Origin: JALQTD01 sp964390365
GTDB taxonomy: Bacteria > Bacteroidota > Bacteroidia > Flavobacteriales_D > Sanyastnellaceae
Assembly (NCBI GenBank): GCA_964390365.1
Contig: CAYMHW010000047.1
Span: 1 to 17,741, forward strand
Length of the DNA stretch: 17,741 nt
Reading direction: 5' to 3'
Shown: piece by piece, positions 1-6,186 of the stretch
How positions within the stretch are numbered: the first letter of the stretch is position 1
Layout: every line of letters begins with the position of its first letter
The notes under the pieces: generated by a model
What the model was told of the DNA's origin: nothing
The model's input: the letters and a program-made list of their open reading frames with translations, nothing else
Database searches by the model: none
Translations under genes and position numbers: made by a program

Positions 1-429
1 CAGCGTGGGGAGGGGCTGGCGCGGTTGACGCGGGCGAACGCGGCGCTCGGTTCGTCGTTCCAAGGGGGCAGTGAGTCCGGCTGGCCGTGGAATGCGCGGC
101 TCGACTACACGGTCAATGCGAACCGGGTGTTCAACACGGCCACGCAACGCGATTCCACGGTTCTGCGCCAGAGCGTGAACGTGCGGGGTGGCGCGACGTT
201 GTTTGAAAAGTGGCGGGTGGACGTGCAGTCGGGGTACGATTTGGTCCAGCGCGAATTCACGCCCACGACCCTCAACCTGACGTGGGACCTCCACTGCTGG
301 GAACTCGCCGCGAACTGGGTGCCCTTCGGCGTGCGCCAAAGCTTTTACATCCGCCTGAACATCAAGGCCTCCATGCTGCGCGACCTCAAGCTCGAGGCCC
401 GCGGCGCGAACGGCCAGCTCATCTTCTGA
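1..429 (+). CDS. lptD: LptD-like LPS assembly outer-membrane protein, C-terminal part
   Basis: The frame is open from the first base of the window, so this is the last 142 residues of a larger protein. LptD is the outer-membrane beta-barrel that inserts lipopolysaccharide into the outer leaflet. The fragment has alternating polar and hydrophobic residues typical of barrel strands. Its last 55 residues carry the sequence DLHCWE, then NWVPFG, then IKASMLRDLKLE, which I recognise as the conserved end of Bacteroidota LptD-like proteins. The protein ends in a hydrophobic residue followed by phenylalanine (LIF), as expected for a BAM substrate. The TTG at 25 is internal, not a start. It converges on the DUF6728 gene with three bases between stops. 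The family call rests on the C-terminal motifs only; another large barrel protein is possible but less likely. Confidence 0.8.
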   Translation, partial: QRGEGLARLTRANAALGSSFQGGSESGWPWNARLDYTVNANRVFNTATQRDSTVLRQSVNVRGGATLFEKWRVDVQSGYDLVQREFTPTTLNLTWDLHCWELAANWVPFGVRQSFYIRLNIKASMLRDLKLEARGANGQLIF

Positions 430-432
430 GCC

Positions 433-600
433 TCAGCTCCGCGCAATCCAACGGATCGCGAGCACGACGAGGCAGAACAGGAACATCCAAATGCTGATCT
501 TGTTGACCCCGTGCATCATGCGCAGGTTCACGTCGTCGTCGGGATTCCGACGAAACAGGTTGCGTGGATTGAGGTAGTGGGCGATGCGTTGGAAGAACAT
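433..600 (-). CDS. DUF6728 family small membrane protein (55 aa)
   Basis: This 55-residue protein starts at an ATG three bases after the ridA stop, so the two are probably cotranscribed. The N-terminal half is basic and polar (HYLNPRNLFRR, then an acidic NPDDD), followed by VNLRMMHGVNKISI and one hydrophobic segment at about residues 36-50. The MMHG-N-(K/R)-ISI pattern leading into a single membrane helix is the signature I associate with DUF6728, a family of short single-pass proteins in Bacteroidota. Function is unknown. The likely topology is N-terminus in the cytoplasm, given the arginines before the helix. Its stop codon lies three bases from the lptD stop. I am confident the gene is real, because it fills the gap exactly with a conserved-looking protein; nothing in it suggests an activity. 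Confidence 0.85.
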   Translation of the reverse strand: MFFQRIAHYLNPRNLFRRNPDDDVNLRMMHGVNKISIWMFLFCLVVLAIRWIARS

Positions 601-603
601 GGG

Positions 604-993
604 TCAGTCGATTGAGGCCAAATGTGCAATCACCGAAATCTCCACCCGAGCGCCCTTAGGCAAGCCCGCCACGAACACGGCTTCCCGAGCGGGAAAGGGT
701 TCGGGCATCGTCGCGCGGTAAGCGGCGTCCATCTCGGCGTAGTCATCCGGATCGATTAAGAAAACCGATGCCTTGACCACATGGTTCAATGAAGCGCCCG
801 CTGATGCCAAGATCCGCGCCACGTTGGCGAGGCTTTGGTTCGTGGCCGCATGGATGGACTCACTGATGAGGTGGCCGGTTGCGGGGTCGATGGGGATTTG
901 ACCGCTCACGTAGAGGAAGTCGCCTGCCCGCACGGCTTGGCTGTAGGCGGCCACGGGTGCCGCGGCATCGGAGGAGGAAACGGTGTGTGCCAT
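604..993 (-). CDS. ridA: RidA family enamine/imine deaminase
   Basis: RidA (YjgF/YER057c/UK114) proteins are cytosolic homotrimers that hydrolyse reactive 2-aminoacrylate and related enamines or imines released by PLP enzymes, giving 2-keto acids and ammonia. At 129 residues this is the usual family length. Visible landmarks are YSQAV at residues 17-21, LYVSGQIPIDPATG at 27-40, VVKASVFL at 72-79, and FPAREAVFV at 100-108 with the catalytic arginine R103, followed by ARVEISVIA at 115-123 with the conserved glutamate E118. These agree with an active RidA rather than a Rid subfamily lacking the arginine. A -7-like box TAGCTTCG ends four bases before the ATG. The gene leads a two-gene unit with the DUF6728 microprotein and is divergent from trpG. 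Confidence 0.95.
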   Translation of the reverse strand: MAHTVSSSDAAAPVAAYSQAVRAGDFLYVSGQIPIDPATGHLISESIHAATNQSLANVARILASAGASLNHVVKASVFLIDPDDYAEMDAAYRATMPEPFPAREAVFVAGLPKGARVEISVIAHLASID

Positions 994-997
994 GTGC

Positions 998-1005
998 CGA
1001 AGCTA
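998..1005 (-). promoter_or_regulatory. -7-like promoter box of ridA
   Basis: Read on the minus strand this is TAGCTTCG, one mismatch from the Bacteroidota -7 consensus TAnnTTTG. Only four bases (GCAC) separate it from the ridA ATG, so a normally placed start site would fall at or next to the start codon. I could not find a clear -33 TTTG at the usual spacing, so this is a candidate only. Confidence 0.45.
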
Positions 1006-1064
1006 CGAAAGTTCATGTGGGAGTTGCGCGCGGTTTTGCGACCTTCGCAGGACAAATTTTGGCC

Positions 1065-1694
1065 GTGCGCATCCTGCTCATCGACAACTACGACTCGTTC
1101 ACTTGGAACCTGCACCACGCGCTCGAACGCGAAGGCGCCCAAGTCGACGTTCACCGCAACGACCGCGTCGTCCCCGCCGGCATCACCGGCTACCACGGCG
1201 TCGTCCTGTCCCCAGGCCCCGGCCTGCCCTCCGAGGCCGGCCAGACCCTCAACGTCCTCGCCATCGCGGCCGCCCAACACATGCCCATTCTCGGCGTCTG
1301 CCTGGGCATGCAGGCCATGGCCATCGCCTACGGCGGCGAAATCACCCCCCTCGACTCCGTCCTCCACGGCGTCGCCACCGAACTCCGCCAGGCCGCCGAC
1401 CCCCTCTTCGCGGGCATCGAGCTGCCCACCCCCATCGGTCACTACCACAGCTGGGTGGTCGATGAACAGGAGCTGCCCGCTGCCCTGTCCATCACCGCCC
1501 GCAACGGCAGCGGCCTGCCCATGGCCATGCGCCACGCCACCCTTCCTCACGTGGGCGTCCAATTCCACCCCGAATCCGTCCTCACTCCCGAGGGTCCGAC
1601 GATGCTGGCGAACTGGCTCGCCGAAGTGGAAGCTCACCGCGCCATCCACCCGGTGCGCCCTGCCACCGTGCCCGTCTGGTCCCCCGAGCCCTGA
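1065..1694 (+). CDS. trpG/pabA: Anthranilate / aminodeoxychorismate synthase component II (glutamine amidotransferase)
   Basis: This class I glutamine amidotransferase hydrolyses glutamine and passes ammonia to a TrpE- or PabB-type partner acting on chorismate, for tryptophan or folate synthesis. The GTG at 1065 gives a 209-residue protein beginning RILLIDNYDSFTWNL, the standard family start. The frame is open further upstream, but that part runs antisense through ridA. The triad is visible: nucleophile C79 in GVCLGMQA, and H168 and E170 in VQFHPESVLTPEG; the oxyanion loop is SPGPG at 49-53. No trpE or pabB lies nearby, so the sequence cannot say which pathway it serves; a shared subunit for both is plausible. 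An imperfect -7 box, AAATTTTG (1054-1061), ends three bases before the GTG. The alanine- and proline-rich tail after about residue 190 is a lineage extra. Confidence 0.93.
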   Translation: MRILLIDNYDSFTWNLHHALEREGAQVDVHRNDRVVPAGITGYHGVVLSPGPGLPSEAGQTLNVLAIAAAQHMPILGVCLGMQAMAIAYGGEITPLDSVLHGVATELRQAADPLFAGIELPTPIGHYHSWVVDEQELPAALSITARNGSGLPMAMRHATLPHVGVQFHPESVLTPEGPTMLANWLAEVEAHRAIHPVRPATVPVWSPEP

Positions 1695-1697
1695 ACG

Positions 1698-1731
1698 AAA
1701 AAACCGGGAACCCCTCGCGGAATCCCCGGTT
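1698..1731 (-). terminator. Rho-independent terminator of the envelope operon
   Basis: Between the convergent stops at 1694 and 1751, the arms AACCGGG (1702-1708) and CCCGGTT (1725-1731) pair over 7 bp around a 16-base loop. On the minus strand the stem is followed by a run of six T (1703-1698, sharing two bases with the stem), so it best serves the minus-strand operon ending at 1751. There is no comparable T tract for trpG on the plus strand, though the hairpin may act in both directions. Confidence 0.6.
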
Positions 1732-1750
1732 CTAATAGCCTCGAAAGGCC

Positions 1751-2323
1751 TCAGTTGCGGTAGTTCTGCATCACCTCCTCGAAGGTGTCCTTGAACTGCT
1801 CGTAGTTGTACTCCGCCCGGATGCGCTCCTCCTGCTTCAGGCTTTCGACGTAAGCGTCCGCGATGTCCGCGCCGCTCAATTCGATGGCGAGGTAAGCGAT
1901 GTACTTCTTATCCGTGGTCATCGTCAACTCTTGACAAATCGTGATGGCGCCATTCAACCGCTGGTTCACAATCGTGCGCGACAATTCGTTGAACTTGCTC
2001 GTGGCTTCCTCGGTCGTGTTGAAACCGAGTTGCGTGGCTTGGTTTTCCGCGACGAGCTCCACCGTGGCTTCGATGGCCCGAGCGAGGGTCGCCTCGGCGT
2101 TCTGGCGAGCGATCTTCTTGGCGATTTCGCGCTGGGGGCTGCTGCCCGTTGCCGATGCGCGGAAGTATTCCTTGTTCGTCAAGAATTCAGGTCCTGAGCA
2201 GTATTCAACAATGCGAACCTCTCCTCGGGTGTCCGGCGTGGAGGTGGTGGCGGCTTCTTTTTTGCAGCCCACAAAAGCGAGGGGCAAGGCGAGGGCCAAA
2301 GCGGCGAAGGTGCGTGCGTTCAT
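1751..2323 (-). CDS. Small LPP20-like lipoprotein
   Basis: The product is 190 residues with a lipoprotein signal: hydrophobic residues 5-18, then FVGC with the lipidated cysteine at position 20. Phenylalanine at -3 is unusual, but the CsgG-domain lipoprotein of the same operon also has FVGC. The mature part contains EYFRASATGSSPQREIAKKIA followed by a long charged region, matching the LPP20-type pattern in which a short glycine/serine motif precedes a helix of AxxxA repeats. The C-terminus is acidic and helical. Start choice: an in-frame ATG at 2392 overlaps the upstream stop as TGATG and would add 23 residues ahead of the signal, so I prefer ATG 2323, which puts the signal peptide at the N-terminus. 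It is the last gene of the operon. Residues after the cysteine (KKE) contain no aspartate at +2. Function is unknown; assignment to LPP20 is by pattern only. Confidence 0.75.
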   Translation of the reverse strand: MNARTFAALALALPLAFVGCKKEAATTSTPDTRGEVRIVEYCSGPEFLTNKEYFRASATGSSPQREIAKKIARQNAEATLARAIEATVELVAENQATQLGFNTTEEATSKFNELSRTIVNQRLNGAITICQELTMTTDKKYIAYLAIELSGADIADAYVESLKQEERIRAEYNYEQFKDTFEEVMQNYRN

Positions 2324-2391
2324 GGTTGTAGAATTGGATTTCTTTTGATGTTGTTGAAGCGAAATTCGTGCCAAAACAGATTTCATCGGCA

Positions 2392-3765
2392 TCACTGGTA
2401 CAGCGATTCCAACATTTCTTGCAGGAAGCTCCCGCGAATCTCCATGCCCGCCTTCGTGTAGGCGGCTTGCGAAGCGGCGTCCCAACTGAGTTGAACCCCC
2501 TTGACGCGGTCCAGGGTTTTGTGAAGAACCAAATCCCCGTCGCGGTCCATCAACCGGATGGAGGCATTCAGCAGCGCCGTGTGAAAACCCTGTGCCTGTC
2601 CGCCTTGCTGGGTGTCCGAGGTCAGTTCGATGAGGAGGTCCGCTTGGCTTTCCGATTCGGTGATGCGCACGCCGCGCTCCGACAAGGCGCTGCTCAGGGC
2701 TTGTTGCAGCGCGCGGTTGCGGGTCGGGCCCCCAAACGCCGATTCCCGACCGCTGATGAACACGGTGGGTTCCACGAGCCGGATGGGCACCACGAGTTCC
2801 GGAGCTTCGAGCCCTTCGATCATCGCTTGGACCGCCAGGCCAGGCAAATCCGGCATCAGGTCGTCCACGTCGATGTTCACCCGAAGCTCCGCGTGCCGCA
2901 CCCCGGGGTCGAACCCGTCGATCACCACCGCCGCCATGCCGTCGCCGTTCGTGCGGACGACCTTGCGGTGGGGCAAGGTGCCGCGGCTGTACCGAGCGAT
3001 GAGGGGCAGGTTTGCTACGGCCCCTCCTTCGAGCAGGGTTTGGACCACCACCTCCCCACGATAATGCGTGCCAAACCCCAATTCCACCTCAGAAACCGAC
3101 GGCTCCAACCGCAGCCCATTGAGCACGCGGTTGATGCCGATGAGGCATGCCTGGTCCACGGCCACCCGCTCCCCCGCGGCGTTCTGCCACCAATTCACCT
3201 CGCCCCAGTAGCGCTCCAAGGCCGCCAACCCGCGCACGAACCGGTCCAGCGCACTCGCCACATCGCGCCCTTGTTCTGCTGCGAGGCCGGCCTCATAAAA
3301 GCCCGCGGCCACGGCCACGGCAGCGGATTTGCGCTCCGCTTTGATCCGGTCGTACGTGGCCTTGTTCAGCCGGTAGTAGGCCCAAACCTCCGATTCCGTC
3401 TCGTACACGCCCACGAGCTCGTACCCTTCGAGGTCTTCCTGGCTCGAACTGCGGATGTCCTCTTCGAATCGTTGCGAAACCCGCGCGTCCCGTTGCAGGG
3501 TGTTCAGCACGGAAGTCGCCTCCACTTTGACGGAAATTTCCCCCGCGAGGGCGCTCAGGGCGCGGCTTTTCGCGACTTCTTCCGCGTTGAACGGGTGCTG
3601 CGCTTTCGAGGTCGAGGCGATGCCGAGGTAGTAGCCGGGCATCGCGGGACGCTCCGTCACCCAAGTCGGCGTCGGGGCAGCGAGTTCGCGTTGGCTGCCG
3701 CACGAAGCGAGCACCAACCCGGCAAACAGCGCAACCCAAACCTCCCTACGCAGCACGTTCATCAT
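2392..3765 (-). CDS. Large LPP20-like lipoprotein with a second C-terminal domain
   Basis: This protein is 457 residues from the first of two adjacent ATGs (3765 or 3762); both overlap the upstream stop, as ATGA or TGATG, so translational coupling is likely. The signal ends in LVLASC (cysteine near 22). Residues about 30-135 have the LPP20-like layout: PTWVTERP, YYLGIASTSK, then AKSRALSALAGEISVKVEA. Region 150-190 is a helical AEQGRDVASALDRF segment resembling a single TPR. Residues 340-457 form a separate alpha/beta-looking domain (VFISGRES, then GVRITESESQADLLIELT, ending in a helix) that resembles LpoB/CsgG-type periplasmic domains; that last point is inference. No catalytic motif is seen. 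It lies between the CsgG-domain gene and the small LPP20 gene, 68 bases before the latter, which suggests a shared envelope complex. Confidence 0.75.
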   Translation of the reverse strand: MMNVLRREVWVALFAGLVLASCGSQRELAAPTPTWVTERPAMPGYYLGIASTSKAQHPFNAEEVAKSRALSALAGEISVKVEATSVLNTLQRDARVSQRFEEDIRSSSQEDLEGYELVGVYETESEVWAYYRLNKATYDRIKAERKSAAVAVAAGFYEAGLAAEQGRDVASALDRFVRGLAALERYWGEVNWWQNAAGERVAVDQACLIGINRVLNGLRLEPSVSEVELGFGTHYRGEVVVQTLLEGGAVANLPLIARYSRGTLPHRKVVRTNGDGMAAVVIDGFDPGVRHAELRVNIDVDDLMPDLPGLAVQAMIEGLEAPELVVPIRLVEPTVFISGRESAFGGPTRNRALQQALSSALSERGVRITESESQADLLIELTSDTQQGGQAQGFHTALLNASIRLMDRDGDLVLHKTLDRVKGVQLSWDAASQAAYTKAGMEIRGSFLQEMLESLYQ

Positions 3766-5126
3766 GGGACGATTTCTTGCAAATTCCGTTCCAAGGCTTC
3801 GCGAATGCCCTTCGCGGCCTCCTTCACCGCCTCGTTCAACAACGTCGATTCGGCAGTCAGTTCTTGCCGCGACGCCATCAGTCCTTGCAATTCCCGCTGG
3901 CCGCTCTTGTTCACCGATCCGCTCAGGTTCGCCGGGTAGAGGTTGTTCTGGTTGCCGGTGTACTTGACGAAGCGGATGGCGTCGTCTTTCGAGCGCGTGA
4001 TCATTTCAGAAGCCAGCGTTTCCCCGGTGGCGAGCGAAATCAAGGCCAAATTGAACGTCACCGAAACCTCCCGGCTCTGCTCAAACTCCATGTACGTCAC
4101 CGCCCGGTACTGCGTATCGTAGTACTTCTTGCCCTCCGAGTTCACCTTCTCCACGCGGTAGGACTCGAAGCCTTGGCGGGTGGTGCGGCGCAGCTCGGTT
4201 TGGCTTGCCTCATACGTCACCACGGTCCCTTTCATCAGGGCCTTGGCGCCCAACAGGCCGCCGACTTCGACCGCCGTATTCTCATCCAGCATGCCGCTCA
4301 ACGCGAGCTGTTGCTCTTGCAAGATCATCTGCTGGTTCTCCCGGTCGACCACCTTGAGGAAGGGATCCGTGGAGTTCGCCACTTCCTGCATCACGTAGGT
4401 GCGGAACTTGTTCTCGAGGTTGGGGCGGTCGGAGCCGTTTTGGAAGCCGATGACGGCGATGGTGTACAGTCCTTGGGAGAGCGCCTCGTCTTTCAAGGTG
4501 GCCGCGTCTTTGAAGTCCAATTTGCGGGCGATGACCTCGTCGAAGGCTTGGTAGGCCGAACGGTATCGCCCCACACTCAAGGCCGTTTTGCCACTGCGGT
4601 AGCGGGGTTCGCAATAGGCGATGTCCGCCTGCAAATCCGCATCCCGGAAGCTCGGGTCCAGCCGAACGATTTCCTCGAACTTCTGCAGGGCATCGTTGAA
4701 GCGTTCCGTGGCGAGGTCTTCCATGCCTTCCTCGTAGAGATCGCCCATGTGGGCCGATTTCACTTGGGAGAAGGCCATCTTGTGCCGTTCGGGGAAGTCG
4801 AGCCGAACGTTAACGCCCGCGATCTTGTCGAAGTACGCTTCCGCCGCTTCATAGGTCCGAACCGCTTCCGACCGATCGTTGAGGGCGACGGCGCTTTGAA
4901 AGTCGTCGAGGCGCATGTTCAGCACGCCCTGCCCTGCACGCTGCAGGGCGGCGAGGGCGTCGACGTGCGAGCGGTCCTTCATCACGGCGGCGTAGAAGAG
5001 GTTGGCGGCTTGCTCGATTTGGCCTGCATTCTCGAGCTCAACACCTTTCTTCACGAGGGCCTTCGGACCATTGCACCCTACGAACACCAAGGCCGCAAGG
5101 GCCACCATCCAAGCAGCGAACTTCAT
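3762..5126 (-). CDS. TPR plus CsgG-domain lipoprotein
   Basis: The 454-residue product has a lipoprotein signal ending in FVGC (cysteine 18). Residues about 24-215 are helical, TPR-like repeats: GVELENAGQIEQAANLFYAA at 28-47, ERFNDALQKFEEIVRLDP at 141-158, and GRYRSAYQAFDEVIA at 186-200. Residues about 220-400 are a CsgG-type domain, starting YTIAVIGFQNGS and containing VVDRENQQMILQEQQLALSG (259-278) and AVEVGGLLGAKALMKGTV, the most conserved part of the family. CsgG proteins include the curli secretion pore; relatives such as LpoB and HfaB act as outer-membrane lipoprotein activators or anchors. This protein is far longer than CsgG because of its TPR part, and no csgA, csgB, csgE or csgF is in view, so curli export is not indicated. 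Its ATG overlaps the DUF4476 stop as ATGA, and its own stop overlaps the next gene. Confidence 0.85.
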   Translation of the reverse strand: MKFAAWMVALAALVFVGCNGPKALVKKGVELENAGQIEQAANLFYAAVMKDRSHVDALAALQRAGQGVLNMRLDDFQSAVALNDRSEAVRTYEAAEAYFDKIAGVNVRLDFPERHKMAFSQVKSAHMGDLYEEGMEDLATERFNDALQKFEEIVRLDPSFRDADLQADIAYCEPRYRSGKTALSVGRYRSAYQAFDEVIARKLDFKDAATLKDEALSQGLYTIAVIGFQNGSDRPNLENKFRTYVMQEVANSTDPFLKVVDRENQQMILQEQQLALSGMLDENTAVEVGGLLGAKALMKGTVVTYEASQTELRRTTRQGFESYRVEKVNSEGKKYYDTQYRAVTYMEFEQSREVSVTFNLALISLATGETLASEMITRSKDDAIRFVKYTGNQNNLYPANLSGSVNKSGQRELQGLMASRQELTAESTLLNEAVKEAAKGIREALERNLQEIVP

Positions 5127-6064
5127 TCTCCGATGGCTTCTTGCAAGTCGTCGATGGTGAGTTCAAACTCGAACGCGTCGTAGACTTGGTAGTAGTTGCT
5201 GGGATCCACGCACCGGCTGTGGGCGAAGATGGCGAATTCGAGTCGGGTGTCTTCGAACGTGAAGACCTGCATCACCTGCTTGATTTGCTTCGCAGTGAGG
5301 TAGTTGCCTGAGAGGGGCGCTTTTGCCGTGGAGAGCTTGCTGTCCTCGAAGGTCTTGCTGCGGATGGCGTTCAGGTAATCGTTGAAGTCCATGGAGGACA
5401 TGGCGACAGGGCCTGCGGGCGCTGCGGGCTGGGCAGCGGGTTCATCGTCCCATCCTCCGCCCCAGTTGCCAGTGTCCGTGGTGGTGGTCGTCGTGGTGGT
5501 GGTCACGTTCACGTTCACGCTGCCAAGGGCGCCGGCTGCGGCTTGCATCATGTTGCCGAGGTTGACGTTCATGGACACGGATTCCGTGGAGGAACCGCCG
5601 TTCGCTTGGACGCTCATGGTGGCTTGGCCATTCGCGGGTGGGCTTACCGTGCCCAGGTCCACTGCGCCCGCGTCATAGCCCGCGGGAGGGGGCATGGAAG
5701 AAGGGGTGTTCGCCATCGGCGCGTAGCCGTTCATGCGGAGAACGTATTCGCCTTTGCGGTTGAGTTTGACGAGGAACGTGGAGCGGGTGCCGTTTTCGAT
5801 GCCGACGTTGTTTTGGGCAAAATCAGCGAGCGAAGGATCTTCAAAGTCGACGCGCACTTGGTAGAAGCCCGCTTGGATGTCTTTCACTTCGACGCGCGGC
5901 GCCGGAGCGGCGTTTTGCTTCATTTGGTTCACGTACAGCGTGAAGGTTTCCCCGAGCTCGGAGAAGACTTCGAGTTCGCCTTGAGCGCTGAGCGGTTGGG
6001 TGGCCAAAACGCCCGACACTGCGAGCATTGCGAGAGTTCCAATTCGTTGCATGGTTCGGTTCAT
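5123..6064 (-). CDS. Secreted DUF4476 protein, first gene of the envelope operon
   Basis: From ATG 6064 the protein has 313 residues. It begins with an export signal (MNRTMQRIGTLAMLAV, cleavage expected near PLSAQ) and no lipobox cysteine, so it should be periplasmic or secreted, unlike the lipoproteins downstream. Residues 28-115 form a beta-rich domain with alternating charged strands. A linker at about 116-215 is rich in Pro, Ala, Ser and Thr; it includes VNVNV followed by nine consecutive threonines (bases 5477-5503) and a GGGWDDEP patch. The last 100 residues are a DUF4476 domain: DFNDYLNAIRSKTFEDSKL, then LTAKQIKQVMQVFTFEDTRLE, then CVDPSNYYQVYDAF. DUF4476 is common in Bacteroidota and uncharacterised. 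A TTG 21 bases upstream is in frame but would spoil the signal peptide. The downstream gene overlaps it by four bases. Confidence 0.85.
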   Translation of the reverse strand: MNRTMQRIGTLAMLAVSGVLATQPLSAQGELEVFSELGETFTLYVNQMKQNAAPAPRVEVKDIQAGFYQVRVDFEDPSLADFAQNNVGIENGTRSTFLVKLNRKGEYVLRMNGYAPMANTPSSMPPPAGYDAGAVDLGTVSPPANGQATMSVQANGGSSTESVSMNVNLGNMMQAAAGALGSVNVNVTTTTTTTTTDTGNWGGGWDDEPAAQPAAPAGPVAMSSMDFNDYLNAIRSKTFEDSKLSTAKAPLSGNYLTAKQIKQVMQVFTFEDTRLEFAIFAHSRCVDPSNYYQVYDAFEFELTIDDLQEAIGE

Positions 6065-6073
6065 TTGATGGTG

Positions 6074-6106
6074 CAATTTAGACAAGTCCGCGCACCCGTG
6101 TTCAAA
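6074..6106 (-). promoter_or_regulatory. Candidate promoter of the DUF4476/CsgG/LPP20 operon
   Basis: On the minus strand TTTG (6106-6103) is followed 22 bases later by TAAATTG (6080-6074), close to the Bacteroidota pair of a -33 TTTG and a -7 TAnnTTTG with one T missing. Nine bases then lead to the ATG at 6064. This is the only promoter candidate in the window where both elements are visible at a reasonable spacing. Confidence 0.45.
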
Positions 6107-6147
6107 TCCTGTGCCAAATCCCCGCGGTCATTCCGTGGTTCGCGGCT

Positions 6148-6155
6148 TACCTTGG
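6148..6155 (+). promoter_or_regulatory. -7-like box of the saccharopine dehydrogenase family gene
   Basis: TACCTTGG has one mismatch to TAnnTTTG and lies 31 bases before the GTG at 6187, in the divergent region shared with the DUF4476 operon. No -33 element is clear, so confidence is low. Confidence 0.3.
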
Positions 6156-6186
6156 CGATTGAAACCAACCGCTGAAATTGCACGCC

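Noticed and set aside
426..436. Inverted repeat CTGAG-C-CTCAG spanning both the lptD and DUF6728 stops
   Set aside because: A one-base loop cannot form and no T tract follows; it reflects two facing TGA codons rather than a terminator.
879..1064. Upstream extension of trpG
   Set aside because: The frame is open but antisense to ridA and basic/low in motifs; the family N-terminus begins at the GTG at 1065.
2324..2392. ATG 2392 as start of the small LPP20-like lipoprotein
   Set aside because: The TGATG overlap is attractive, but it would put 23 polar residues in front of the lipoprotein signal. ATG 2323 gives a normal signal peptide. Not fully excluded.
2368..5183. Long open frames on the plus strand opposite the envelope operon
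   Set aside because: They are rich in Arg, His and Pro, show no family motifs, and lie exactly antisense to genes with signal peptides, lipoboxes and recognisable domains. High GC content leaves few stops in the opposite frames.
5477..5503. Thr-codon repeat as a phase-variation switch
   Set aside because: Codons are mixed ACC/ACG and the repeat unit is a trinucleotide, so slippage would change length without shifting the frame.
5123..6064. Curli secretion locus suggested by the CsgG domain downstream
   Set aside because: No csgA/csgB-type repeat proteins, csgE or csgF are present, and the CsgG protein has a large TPR part not found in curli CsgG.
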